The notes under the pieces are model-generated. The model had not been told where the DNA came from, made no database searches, and was given only the letters and a program-made list of their open reading frames with translations. The position numbers and the translations under genes were made by a program. Below are positions 1 to 8,755 of a stretch of DNA of 64,000 nucleotides, piece by piece. The DNA comes from Segatella baroniae DSM 16972 = JCM 13447 (GTDB lineage: Bacteria > Bacteroidota > Bacteroidia > Bacteroidales > Bacteroidaceae), in assembly GCF_000426585.1 (NCBI RefSeq), contig NZ_AUFQ01000003.1, positions 186,001 to 250,000 of the forward strand. Reading direction: 5' to 3'. Each line of letters opens with the position of its first letter. Positions within the stretch are counted from its first letter, which is position 1.

Positions 1-1097
1 AAAGACGCAAGGAAGAAGAACGCTGGGCGCAAGCGAACCCCTCGCTGGCTACATTGAAAGCGCAATGGTTTGCCGGCAAGGCTCCGGTCGTTGATTGGAC
101 GAAAGTTGAGCAAAAGTCAGGCGAGTCGACACGAGTCGCCAGCGCGGAATGCCTGAAAGTGCTGGCACAGCAAGTTCCCAATATGATTTGCGCCAGCGCA
201 GACCTTTCCAATTCGGACAAGACGGATGGATTCCTGAAGCAGACGACCTCTTTGGTCAAGGATGATTTCAGCGGTGCATTCTTCCAGGCCGGCGTGTCGG
301 AACTGACAATGGCCTGCATGTGCATAGGCATGATGCTCCACGGTGGTGTCATCGCCGCAATGGGTACATTCTTTGTATTCTCCGACTATATGAAGCCAGC
401 CGTCCGCATGGCGGCCTTGATGCAAGTTCCTGTAAAGTTCATCTGGAGTCATGACTCGTTCAGGGTGGGCGAAGACGGTCCGACCCACGAGCCGGTAGAG
501 CAAGAAGCCCAAATCCGACTGATGGAAAAATTGAAGAACCATCATGGATTGGACAGCCTCCGAGTGTTCCGTCCCGCAGATGCAGAAGAGACGACTCTGT
601 GCTGGAAAATGGGAATGGAGAATGTGGAAACGCCGACAGCCTTCATCTTGTCGCGCCAAGGCATAGCCAATCTGCCTGCCGGGAATGATTATTCCGGCGT
701 AGAGAAAGGCGCATACGTCGTTGCAGGTAGTGATGACAATCCCGATATCATATTGGTTGCGAGCGGCTCGGAGGTTTCCACTTTGGAGGCCGGCGCCCAG
801 CTTCTCCGCCAGGACGGCGTAAAGGCGCGCATTGTAAGTTGCCCTTCCGAAGGCCTTTTCCGCAGACAATCGGAAGCCTATCAGCAGGAAGTCCTTCCCG
901 AAGGAGTCAAGAAATTTGGGTTGACAGCCGGACTCCCCGTCACCCTCGAAGGCCTTGTCGGCACAGGAAAGGATTCCCGCATCTATGGGCTGACGTCGTT
1001 TGGGTTCTCCGCCCCGTTCAAAGTATTGAATGAAAAATTGGGTTATACTGGTGAAAATGTTTGCAAACAAGTGAAATCTTTCTTAGGTTTGCTTTAG
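1..1097 (+). CDS. tkt: Transketolase, C-terminal part (5' end outside window)
   Basis: The reading frame is already open at base 3, so the gene enters from the left and only about 365 C-terminal residues are seen. Transketolase moves two-carbon ketol units between sugar phosphates in the non-oxidative pentose phosphate pathway, using thiamine diphosphate. The visible part holds the pyrimidine-binding domain, with the transketolase motif SHDSFRVGEDGPTHEP (near 448-495), and the C-terminal regulatory domain (VASGSEVSTLEAG). It ends with TAG at 1095-1097. The next gene, rpiB, acts in the same pathway and lies 65 bases downstream, so co-transcription is likely. I see no break in the visible part. 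Confidence 0.95.
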   Translation, partial: RRKEEERWAQANPSLATLKAQWFAGKAPVVDWTKVEQKSGESTRVASAECLKVLAQQVPNMICASADLSNSDKTDGFLKQTTSLVKDDFSGAFFQAGVSELTMACMCIGMMLHGGVIAAMGTFFVFSDYMKPAVRMAALMQVPVKFIWSHDSFRVGEDGPTHEPVEQEAQIRLMEKLKNHHGLDSLRVFRPADAEETTLCWKMGMENVETPTAFILSRQGIANLPAGNDYSGVEKGAYVVAGSDDNPDIILVASGSEVSTLEAGAQLLRQDGVKARIVSCPSEGLFRRQSEAYQQEVLPEGVKKFGLTAGLPVTLEGLVGTGKDSRIYGLTSFGFSAPFKVLNEKLGYTGENVCKQVKSFLGLL

Positions 1098-1162
1098 TTT
1101 CTATATGTATCAATGCCAGTTGCCATTACATATTATTATTAACCATAAATTCGTTAGAGCCT

Positions 1163-1609
1163 ATGGAAATTAAAACAGTCGGACTTGCCTGCGACCATGC
1201 AGGATTTCCATTGAAACAATTTGTTCTTGATTACCTTGAGAAGAAAGGGTATCCCGTGAAGGACTTCGGCACGTACAGTGATGAAAGCGTGGATTATCCA
1301 GACTTTGCGCATTCGTTGGCAGAGGCCATTGAAAGCGGAGAAGTCTATCCGGGCATTGCCATCTGCGGCAGTGGGCAAGGCATGGCCATCACCCTCAACA
1401 AGCATCAGGGCGTTCGTGCAGGATTGGCTTGGAACAAAGATATAGCTGAATTGATTCGCCAGCACAATGACGCAAACGTTCTGGTCATGCCAGGTCGGTT
1501 CATAGACAATCGCACGGCAGAGAGAATCATGGACGAATTCTTCAAAGCAACTTTCGAAGGAGGCCGCCACGAGCGCCGCATCAGAAAGATTGCATGCGAA
1601 ACAAAGTAA
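1163..1609 (+). CDS. rpiB: Ribose-5-phosphate isomerase B
   Basis: This 148-residue protein interconverts ribose 5-phosphate and ribulose 5-phosphate, supplying substrate to transketolase encoded just upstream. It has the RpiB/LacAB hallmarks: CDHAGFPLK near the N-terminus, the catalytic-cysteine loop ICGSGQG, the segment HQGVRAGLAW, and RQHNDANVLVMPGRF near the C-terminus. The open frame runs further upstream to 1061, but homology begins at the ATG at 1163 (MEIKTVGLACDHAG) and an earlier start would overlap tkt. A strong hairpin terminator follows the stop codon. Confidence 0.95.
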   Translation: MEIKTVGLACDHAGFPLKQFVLDYLEKKGYPVKDFGTYSDESVDYPDFAHSLAEAIESGEVYPGIAICGSGQGMAITLNKHQGVRAGLAWNKDIAELIRQHNDANVLVMPGRFIDNRTAERIMDEFFKATFEGGRHERRIRKIACETK

Positions 1610-1633
1610 TTATTTTATAGACAAAGTTATATT

Positions 1634-1670
1634 GGGGCGCATCAAACAAGATTGATGTGCCCCCTTTTTT
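1634..1670 (+). terminator. Rho-independent terminator after rpiB
   Basis: An 11-bp stem (1634-1644 with 1653-1663, one G-T pair) closes an 8-base loop and is followed by six T at 1665-1670. It separates the tkt-rpiB unit from uvrA. Confidence 0.9.
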
Positions 1671-1773
1671 GAGGCATATCCCCCACAGCTTGGCCATCTT
1701 GAGCCATCGGCCCGCCATGTTGCCGGCGCATGGGCAAGCATGTTCTTTTCTCAGATTCATAGGTATTCAGTGT

Positions 1774-4641
1774 ATGTCAGCAGAACAGTCTTACATCAAT
1801 ATTCGAGGAGCGAGAGTCAACAATCTGAAGAATATTTCCTTGAAGATTCCGCGGAATCGTTTCATTTCCATATCAGGCGTATCCGGTTCGGGCAAATCCA
1901 GCCTGGCTTTCGACACCCTTTATTCCGAAGGCCAGCGGCGTTATGTCGAAAGTTTGTCAGCCTACGCCCGCCAGTTTTTGGGCCGCATGAAAAAGCCGGA
2001 ATGCGACTTCATCACAGGATTGCCCCCTGCCATTGCGATAGAACAAAAGGTGATTTCGCGCAATCCACGCTCGACGGTCGGCACTACGACGGAGATATAC
2101 GATTATCTTCGTCTCCTTTACGCGCGCATAGGCAAGACCTACTCCCCCATCAGCGGCGAAGAAGTGAAGAAGCATTCCGTGGAAGATGTGCTGAAAGCCG
2201 TTGAAGAATTCAGCGAAGGGACAAAATACCTCATCCTCGCCCCTTTGCAAATTGCGGCAGACCGCTCTGTGCTGCAGCAGTTGAGAATGTCCAACCAAGA
2301 AGGTTACACACGCCTGTTCGTGGATGGAGAAGTTGTGCGCATCGACGATTATATGGCGGAATTGGAGGAAAGAAGCCCACAGGGGCATGAGCCGACAAAC
2401 TCCCACGCGCAAGATGGAGTGGAATCTCCATTGTATCTGGTCATCGACCGCCTGGGCGTTTCGCCCGAGAAAGATGTCGTCAACCGCCTATATGATTCGG
2501 CGGAGACCGCCTTCTATGAGGGGAACGGGAAAATGCGGCTCGTCTTTCTGCCGTCCAAGATCGCCTACGACTTCTCCACGACGTTCGAGGCCGACGGCAT
2601 TCGCTTTGAGGAACCCAACGAGAACATGTTCTCCTTCAACAGTCCCGCCGGCGCATGCCCCACCTGCGAGGGCTTTGGCAATGTGATAGGAATCGACGAG
2701 CGTCTTGTCATTTCCAACACCGCGCTCAGTGTCCACGAAGGCTGCGTACAGTGCTGGCATGGCGAGAAGCTGAAGATTTGGAACGATGAGTTTTGCAGGC
2801 GTGCCGCCGCCGTCGACTTCCCCATCTTCGAGCCCTACTACAAACTTTCCAAAGCACAAAAAGACTGGCTGTGGCATGGTCTTCCGTCTGAAAGCAAACA
2901 GGATATTCACGACAGGATATGTATCGATTCCTTTTTCCAAATGGTCAAGGAGAATCAATACAAGATTCAATACCGTGTCTTGATGAGCCGTTACCGCGGC
3001 AAGACGGTGTGTCCCGACTGCCATGGGGCCAAGCTGAAGAAAGAGGCGCTTTGGGTCAAGGTCAATGGCATGAGCATTGCCGACCTGGTGCAAATGCCCG
3101 TCTCCAATCTGCGGCAGTGGTTCCGGAGCCTGCGTCTGGAGCCGGGCGACGCTGAAATAGCCAAGCGACTCCTGGCGGAAATCAACAGCCGGCTTGAGTT
3201 TCTGGCCGATGTCGGGTTGGGCTACCTGACTTTGAACAGGCAGAGTTCCACGTTGAGTGGTGGAGAAAGCCAGCGCATCAATCTGACCACGTCGCTCGGA
3301 AGCTCCCTCGTCGGGTCGCTCTACATCCTCGACGAGCCCAGCATCGGCCTTCACAGTCGCGATACCGACCGCTTGATACAGGTTCTCAAGAAACTCAGGG
3401 ATATAGGAAACACCGTCATCGTGGTGGAACACGACGAAGAGATACTACGCGCCTCCGACTATCTGATAGACATCGGCCCCAACGCCGGAAGGCTGGGAGG
3501 AGAAGTCGTATACGCCGGCAGGTTCCCTACAGACAAAGAGGCACAGGACATGCTGCCCGCCCAACACCCGGAAAGCTATACGGTGCAATACCTCACGGGG
3601 GCGTTGCGGATAGCCATGCCGTCATCCCGAAGGGCATGGAACAACTCCATCATGCTCCAAGGTTGCAGGATGAACAACCTGAAAGGAATAGACTTCCAGC
3701 TCCCTCTCAATGTGATGACCGTCATCACAGGCGTCTCCGGCTCAGGAAAGTCGAGCCTTGTCAAAGGCATTCTCCACCCCGCTATGAAACGCCATTTCGA
3801 CGAAGTGTGCGATGCGCCCGGCGAGTTCGTGGCCTTGAAGGGGGACGTGAACCTCATCAAACATGTCGAATTTGTCGACCAAAACCTGATAGGCAAGAGC
3901 ACTCGCTCCAATCCCGCCACCTATGTGAAGGCCTACGACTTGATTCGACAGCTGTTTGCAGAGCAGCCATTGGCCAAGCAGTTGGGATTCACCGCCCAGT
4001 ATTTCTCCTTCAACGCGGAGGGCGGACGGTGCGAGGAATGCAAAGGAGCCGGCGTAATCAATGTGGAGATGCAGTTCATGGCCGACCTGGTGCTGACCTG
4101 CGAGGCCTGTCATGGGCAGCGGTTCAAGCGCGACGTATTGGACGTGAGGTTCAAGGACCGCAACATCCACGACATATTGGAAATGACCATCGACGAAGCT
4201 GTCGACTTCTTCCGGGCGAACAACCAGAAAGCCATCGTCAACAAGCTGAAGCCTTTGCAGGATGTCGGCCTGGGCTACATCAAGATGGGCCAGAACTCCA
4301 GCACACTTTCAGGCGGTGAAAACCAGCGCGTCAAGCTCGCCTACTTCATCGGCCAGGAGCGTCAGGAACCCACCTTGTTCATCTTCGACGAACCGACGAC
4401 CGGTCTCCACTTCCACGACATCAACAAGTTGATGGCCGCTTTCAACACGTTGATCACCCATGGACACACCATTCTCATCGTGGAACACAACATGGACGTC
4501 ATCAAATGCGCCGACTGGATAGTCGACCTTGGCCCCGAAGGCGGCGACAAGGGCGGCAACCTCGTGTTCGCCGGCCGTCCCGAAGAACTGATTGAATGCC
4601 CCGAAAGCATAACGGGAAAGTTCCTGAAGGCCAAGTTTTGA
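1774..4641 (+). CDS. uvrA: Excinuclease ABC subunit A (UvrA)
   Basis: This 955-residue protein is the DNA damage sensor of nucleotide excision repair and works with UvrB and UvrC. It has the UvrA double-ABC layout: a first Walker A GVSGSGKSS (residues 35-43) followed by EGQRRYVESLSAYARQF, zinc-module cysteines (CPTCEGFG, CPDCHGAKL), the ABC signature LSGGESQR, a second Walker A GVSGSGKSSL, CEECKGAG and CEACHGQRF, the signature LSGGENQR and the Walker B IFDEPTTGLH. I chose the ATG at 1774 because similarity begins at SYINIRGARVNNL; the open frame reaches back to 1657 but that part does not look like UvrA. In the C-terminal half the usual GRTPRSNPATY segment reads GKSTRSNPATY. Bacteroidota often carry more than one UvrA paralogue, so this could be a second copy. 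Confidence 0.92.
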   Translation: MSAEQSYINIRGARVNNLKNISLKIPRNRFISISGVSGSGKSSLAFDTLYSEGQRRYVESLSAYARQFLGRMKKPECDFITGLPPAIAIEQKVISRNPRSTVGTTTEIYDYLRLLYARIGKTYSPISGEEVKKHSVEDVLKAVEEFSEGTKYLILAPLQIAADRSVLQQLRMSNQEGYTRLFVDGEVVRIDDYMAELEERSPQGHEPTNSHAQDGVESPLYLVIDRLGVSPEKDVVNRLYDSAETAFYEGNGKMRLVFLPSKIAYDFSTTFEADGIRFEEPNENMFSFNSPAGACPTCEGFGNVIGIDERLVISNTALSVHEGCVQCWHGEKLKIWNDEFCRRAAAVDFPIFEPYYKLSKAQKDWLWHGLPSESKQDIHDRICIDSFFQMVKENQYKIQYRVLMSRYRGKTVCPDCHGAKLKKEALWVKVNGMSIADLVQMPVSNLRQWFRSLRLEPGDAEIAKRLLAEINSRLEFLADVGLGYLTLNRQSSTLSGGESQRINLTTSLGSSLVGSLYILDEPSIGLHSRDTDRLIQVLKKLRDIGNTVIVVEHDEEILRASDYLIDIGPNAGRLGGEVVYAGRFPTDKEAQDMLPAQHPESYTVQYLTGALRIAMPSSRRAWNNSIMLQGCRMNNLKGIDFQLPLNVMTVITGVSGSGKSSLVKGILHPAMKRHFDEVCDAPGEFVALKGDVNLIKHVEFVDQNLIGKSTRSNPATYVKAYDLIRQLFAEQPLAKQLGFTAQYFSFNAEGGRCEECKGAGVINVEMQFMADLVLTCEACHGQRFKRDVLDVRFKDRNIHDILEMTIDEAVDFFRANNQKAIVNKLKPLQDVGLGYIKMGQNSSTLSGGENQRVKLAYFIGQERQEPTLFIFDEPTTGLHFHDINKLMAAFNTLITHGHTILIVEHNMDVIKCADWIVDLGPEGGDKGGNLVFAGRPEELIECPESITGKFLKAKF

Positions 4642-4653
4642 CTTGCAACCGAT

Positions 4654-4775
4654 GTGCTTTCAGCCGCCGAAAGCTGCCCTTTTGCATTGCAACGGCTGTG
4701 CTTTCAGCCGACGAAAGCAGCCCTTTTACAACGTAACGGCGGTGCTTTCAGGCGACGAAAGCACAGCGGTTGTAA
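4654..4775 (+). repeat. 22/44-bp intergenic repeat array A
   Basis: Two full 44-bp units (4654-4697 and 4698-4741) are followed by a partial third from 4742. Each unit splits into two 22-base halves, one beginning gtgctttcag and containing an inverted repeat (ctttc...gaaag), the other beginning gccctttt. Related arrays with the same 22-base period are at 34335 and 56484. Because 22 is not a multiple of 3, open frames through it (4643-5002, 4654-5016) change composition and are probably not genes. It lies just after the uvrA stop codon. Confidence 0.85.
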
Positions 4776-4809
4776 TCCGGTTCCAAAGCATTCGCGTTTT
4801 TTCAGCCAT

Positions 4810-5016
4810 TTGCTTGACAGGAAGAAGCCCCTATTGCTCCTGTCGTTGGCCTGCGGCCAAGACGCTTCGCCGCTCTACAAGGACAAAGACGTGGTGCTCG
4901 CGTATCTCTGCCAGGACTCCGGCTGCCAGGACTGGCGTTCCATGGCGCCCAAAGACTTTGCCGGAGCGGAAACCAACACGAACGCGGTCATGCAACTCAT
5001 AGACGGTCTGGGATGA
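4810..5016 (+). CDS. Possible small lipoprotein, or remnant of one
   Basis: The frame that passes through array A continues into a stretch that looks like protein: from a TTG at 4810 it reads a basic start, a hydrophobic run (KKPLLLLSLACGQD) with a possible lipobox cysteine, and then about 50 polar residues rich in D and C, ending in MQLIDGLG. No ATG or clear ribosome site precedes it. A perfect 20-base palindrome follows the stop. I do not recognise a family. It could be a real 68-residue lipoprotein, the decayed tail of a longer gene, or chance. Confidence 0.3.
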   Translation: MLDRKKPLLLLSLACGQDASPLYKDKDVVLAYLCQDSGCQDWRSMAPKDFAGAETNTNAVMQLIDGLG

Positions 5017-5018
5017 AA

Positions 5019-5038
5019 CGGCGCACGGCCGTGCGCCG
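5019..5038 (+). terminator. Perfect GC-rich palindrome, possible terminator
   Basis: The 20 bases from 5019 to 5038 are their own reverse complement, centred on acggccgt. It lies two bases after the small ORF stop and 110 bases before lon. No T run follows, so termination is uncertain; a protein-binding site is another possibility. Confidence 0.4.
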
Positions 5039-5106
5039 CATTACCGCAATCAAGGCCCTTTTGCGTTAAACTTCCAAATTCCTGCTGATATTACGCTGAT
5101 TCTGTG

Positions 5107-5114
5107 TAACTTTG
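5107..5114 (+). promoter_or_regulatory. Bacteroidota -7 box upstream of lon
   Basis: TAACTTTG matches the TAnnTTTG -7 consensus and lies 35 bases before the lon start. No TTTG is seen at the expected -33 position. Confidence 0.45.
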
Positions 5115-5149
5115 CACCATCCTATATAGATGTGTATTTTAAATAGAAA

Positions 5150-7621
5150 ATGAGTAACAAAAGTAATGCTACCATACAGATGATCGCCGATTTCGAGGGC
5201 GACATCACAAGCTTGTTCAATGAAGAAAAAGGAGGAGTGCTTCCCATTCTCGCAACAAGAAACATCGTTTTGTTTCCAGGAGTGATGACCCCCATCCTGA
5301 TAGGGCGAGAAGCCAGCCTCAACCTTTTGGAGCACATGTCACACCATCCCACCAATTTCGCCATATTCTCCCAAAAGGATGAAGATGTCAGCAGTCCGAG
5401 CCTCGACGACCTTTATCCGATCGGTGTCTTTGCCCGATTGATCAAAGTGATCGACATGCCCGGCCCCAACCGTCAGGTGACGGCCATCGTACAGGGACTG
5501 GGGCGGTGCGAACTCCATGGATTGGTGCAGGAGCAGCCGTTCCTGTCGGGCACGGTCTATCCGGCACCGGAGGAAGACGTGACGATGGACAACAAGATTT
5601 GCAAGACGGCATACAAAGACCTGCTGGCTTCCACAAGCCGGTACATCTCCGACAACGACGAAATCCCCAACGAGCTGCAATTCTCGCTGGACAGCATATC
5701 GCAGAACCTCATCAAGGTGAACTACATCTGCTGCAACCTGCCGTTTTCCGTCAAGGACAAGTTCAACATGCTCAGGCAGAACTCGATACTTGAGCGCATC
5801 TATGAGACGTTGAAGGCTCTCCATCGCGAACAGCAGTATGTGGAAATCAAGAAGGACATCCGTTCCAAGACGCGGGAAGACCTGGACGAGCAGCAGCGCG
5901 AGTATTTCCTCCAACAACAAATCAAGAACATAAAGGAGGAGCTGGGCAACGGCAACGGAACCTCGGAGAAGATGGAGCTGGAAGAAAAGGCGCAAGGCAA
6001 GAAGTGGCCGGCTGAAATCGAACAGGTGTTCCGCAAGGAACTCGACAAGCTGGACTTGTTCAATCCGCAAAGTCCGGACTACAGCACGCAGGTCAACTAT
6101 CTTCAAAACCTAGTTAGCCTGCCGTGGGGTGAATATTCCAAGGACGATCTAAGCCTCAAGCGGGCCAAGCACATCCTCGACCACGACCACTATGGCATGG
6201 AAAAGGTGAAGGAACGCATCCTCGAATACATTGCGGTGTTGAGCCTCCGCGGCGACCTCAAGTCGCCCATCATCTGTCTCTATGGCCCTCCGGGCGTAGG
6301 AAAGACGAGTCTTGGCAAAAGCATTGCCGGCGCCCTGAAGCGCAAGTATGTGCGCATCTCGCTGGGCGGCCTGCACGACGAGTCGGAAATCAGAGGACAC
6401 CGCCGGACATATATCGGCGCCATGCCGGGCCGCATCATCAAGAGTCTGCTGAAGGCCGGAACGAGCAATCCCGTCTTCATTCTTGACGAGATAGACAAGG
6501 TGAGCCAGAACACCATCAACGGCGATCCGTCGTCGGCACTCTTGGAAGTGCTGGACCCGGAGCAGAACAACGCCTTCCACGATAACTTCCTGGACGTGGA
6601 CTACGACCTCTCCAAAGTGCTGTTCATCGCCACGGCCAATGACCTGGGCAACATCCCCCGCCCGCTTCTCGACCGCATGGAAATCATCGAGGTCAGCGGC
6701 TATATCACAGAGGAGAAACTGGAAATAGCCAAACGCCACCTGGTTCCGAAGGAGATAAAGAACACCGGACTTGACAAGGAGACGGAAAAGATCAAGTTCA
6801 CAAAGGCTGCCTTGGAAAAAATCATCGAGCAGTACACCCGCGAGAGTGGCGTCCGACAGCTCGAAAAGCAAATCAACAAGGCGCTCCGCAAGCTGGCTTT
6901 CATGAAGCAGATGGATGGCGAACTGAAGACATCCACCATCACACCGACGGAGATAGAGACGCTCTTGGGCAATCCTCCGTTCTACAGGGACATCTATCAG
7001 GGCAACGACTATGCGGGTGTCGTCACGGGACTGGCATGGACAAGCGTCGGTGGAGAGATTCTCTTCATAGAGACCAGCTTGAGCAAAGGCAAGAATGGCA
7101 AACTCACGCTGACGGGCAACCTGGGAGATGTCATGAAGGAGAGCGCCGTCATTGCCCTGGAATACGTGAAGGCGCATGTCGACTCCTTGGAAATCGACCA
7201 TCGCATCTTCGACAATTGGAACCTCCATATCCATGTGCCGGAAGGAGCCACGCCCAAAGACGGGCCGTCGGCGGGTATCACCATCGCGACGAGCATCGCC
7301 TCCGCCTTGACGCAGCGCAAGGTCAGGAAGAACACTGCCATGACAGGCGAGATCACCTTGCGCGGCAAGGTTCTTCCCGTCGGCGGTATCAAGGAGAAGA
7401 TACTGGCCGCCAAGAGGGCCGGAATCACCGACATCGTGATGTGCAAGGAAAACAGAAAGGATGTCGACGAGATTCCGGAGGCATATCGCAAGGGAGTGGA
7501 ATTCCATTATGTGGAAAACGTTCAGGAAGTATGGGACTTCGCCCTTACGGACGAGAAAGTGAAATCTCCTATCGATTTCATCATAGAGAAGTCTGACCAA
7601 GAAACAGAGCATACGAAATGA
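5150..7621 (+). CDS. lon: ATP-dependent Lon protease
   Basis: This 823-residue LonA-type protease degrades misfolded and regulatory proteins in the cytoplasm. It has an N-terminal substrate domain ([17 protein letters not shown]), a coiled region with [16 protein letters not shown], an AAA+ module with Walker [10 protein letters not shown] (about residue 378) and Walker B FILDEIDK, and a C-terminal serine protease domain. The catalytic serine lies in [10 protein letters not shown] (about residue 707) and the lysine in VGGIKEK (about residue 748), so the Ser-Lys dyad is intact. Its stop overlaps the tgt start by four bases, so lon, tgt and lptG form one operon. Confidence 0.97.
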   Translation: MSNKSNATIQMIADFEGDITSLFNEEKGGVLPILATRNIVLFPGVMTPILIGREASLNLLEHMSHHPTNFAIFSQKDEDVSSPSLDDLYPIGVFARLIKVIDMPGPNRQVTAIVQGLGRCELHGLVQEQPFLSGTVYPAPEEDVTMDNKICKTAYKDLLASTSRYISDNDEIPNELQFSLDSISQNLIKVNYICCNLPFSVKDKFNMLRQNSILERIYETLKALHREQQYVEIKKDIRSKTREDLDEQQREYFLQQQIKNIKEELGNGNGTSEKMELEEKAQGKKWPAEIEQVFRKELDKLDLFNPQSPDYSTQVNYLQNLVSLPWGEYSKDDLSLKRAKHILDHDHYGMEKVKERILEYIAVLSLRGDLKSPIICLYGPPGVGKTSLGKSIAGALKRKYVRISLGGLHDESEIRGHRRTYIGAMPGRIIKSLLKAGTSNPVFILDEIDKVSQNTINGDPSSALLEVLDPEQNNAFHDNFLDVDYDLSKVLFIATANDLGNIPRPLLDRMEIIEVSGYITEEKLEIAKRHLVPKEIKNTGLDKETEKIKFTKAALEKIIEQYTRESGVRQLEKQINKALRKLAFMKQMDGELKTSTITPTEIETLLGNPPFYRDIYQGNDYAGVVTGLAWTSVGGEILFIETSLSKGKNGKLTLTGNLGDVMKESAVIALEYVKAHVDSLEIDHRIFDNWNLHIHVPEGATPKDGPSAGITIATSIASALTQRKVRKNTAMTGEITLRGKVLPVGGIKEKILAAKRAGITDIVMCKENRKDVDEIPEAYRKGVEFHYVENVQEVWDFALTDEKVKSPIDFIIEKSDQETEHTK

Positions 7622-8745
7622 AGTTTGAGCTACAGCATACGGACAACGCAAGCGACGCGAGAACAGGGCTCATCACAACCGACCATGGTCAGATAAAGAC
7701 GCCTGTTTTCATGCCCGTGGGCACCTGTGGGACGGTCAAAGGCGTGCATTTCAGCGAATTGCGCCAACAGGTTGAAGCTCAAATCATACTTGGCAACACC
7801 TACCACTTGTATCTGCGCCCCGGCCTTGAAGTGCTGCGGAAGGCCGGCGGACTGCATCGGTTCAACAGCTGGGACCGCCCCATCCTGACGGACAGCGGCG
7901 GCTTTCAGGTGTTTTCGCTTTCCGGCATAAGGAAACTGAAGGAAGAGGGATGCGAGTTCAGGTCGCATATCGACGGATCGAAGCATTTCTTCACGCCGGA
8001 GAACGTCATGGACACCGAGCGCGTCATCGGCGCCGACATCATGATGGCCTTCGACGAATGCCCCCCGGGACAAAGCGATTACGGCTATGCCAAGAACAGC
8101 CTCAAACTGACGCAGAGATGGCTGGACCGCTGCATCAAGCGTTGCGCTGAAACGGAACCGCTCTATGGATACCATCAGAGTTTGTTCCCCATCGTTCAGG
8201 GGTGCACGTACAAAGACTTGCGGCAGGAGGCTGCGAAATTTGTTGCGGACAAGGGAGCCGACGGCAATGCCATCGGCGGACTTGCCGTAGGTGAACCGAC
8301 GGAGGTGATGTACGACATGATAGAGGTGGTTAACGGGATTTTGCCCAAGGACAAGCCGCGCTATCTCATGGGTGTAGGAACTCCTCAGAACATTCTGGAA
8401 GCCATCGAGCGGGGCGTTGACATGTTCGATTGCGTCATGCCGACACGCAACGGCCGCAACGCCATGCTCTTCACCTACAACGGCACGATGAACATGCGCA
8501 ACAAGAAATGGGAGGAGGACTTCTCACCGATCGACCCGGACGGCTGCGACATCGACCTGGTCCATACGAAGGCCTATCTGCACCATTTGTTCAAGGCGCA
8601 GGAGTATCTGGCCCTGCAGATTGCCAGCATCCACAACCTGGCTTTCTATCTACGGCTTGTGACGGACGCACGGCAACACATCGAGGCCGGAGACTTCGTA
8701 CAATGGAAGGCTTCCATCATCGACCAGCTCGGACAAAGAATCTAA
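7618..8745 (+). CDS. tgt: tRNA-guanine transglycosylase (queuine/preQ1 insertion)
   Basis: This 375-residue enzyme exchanges guanine-34 of GUN-anticodon tRNAs for the queuosine precursor preQ1. It has the Tgt signatures TDSGGFQVFSL, FDECPPGQ, GGLAVGEPTEVM and FDCVMPTRNGRN. The usual structural zinc motif (CxCxxC followed by a distant H) is degenerate: the region reads DPDGCDIDLVHTKAYLHHL, with a single cysteine, while the histidine in ASIHNL remains. From memory this loss is shared by other Bacteroidota Tgt proteins. Its ATG overlaps the lon stop (ATGA), indicating translational coupling; lptG starts 10 bases after its stop. Confidence 0.95.
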   Translation: MKFELQHTDNASDARTGLITTDHGQIKTPVFMPVGTCGTVKGVHFSELRQQVEAQIILGNTYHLYLRPGLEVLRKAGGLHRFNSWDRPILTDSGGFQVFSLSGIRKLKEEGCEFRSHIDGSKHFFTPENVMDTERVIGADIMMAFDECPPGQSDYGYAKNSLKLTQRWLDRCIKRCAETEPLYGYHQSLFPIVQGCTYKDLRQEAAKFVADKGADGNAIGGLAVGEPTEVMYDMIEVVNGILPKDKPRYLMGVGTPQNILEAIERGVDMFDCVMPTRNGRNAMLFTYNGTMNMRNKKWEEDFSPIDPDGCDIDLVHTKAYLHHLFKAQEYLALQIASIHNLAFYLRLVTDARQHIEAGDFVQWKASIIDQLGQRI

Positions 8746-8755
8746 ACAACTCCAC

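Noticed and set aside
117..1070. 317-codon open frame on the minus strand across transketolase
   Set aside because: It is antisense to a gene with clear family motifs and its translation resembles no protein family.
1671..1773. N-terminal extension of UvrA from 1657
   Set aside because: It would begin within the rpiB terminator and the added residues do not resemble UvrA.
4643..5002. 119-codon frame through array A
   Set aside because: Its repeated peptide comes from the 44-base DNA repeat; another frame is equally open there.
6149..7651. 500-codon open frame on the minus strand across lon
   Set aside because: Long antisense frames are common in GC-richer genes; lon motifs are intact on the plus strand.
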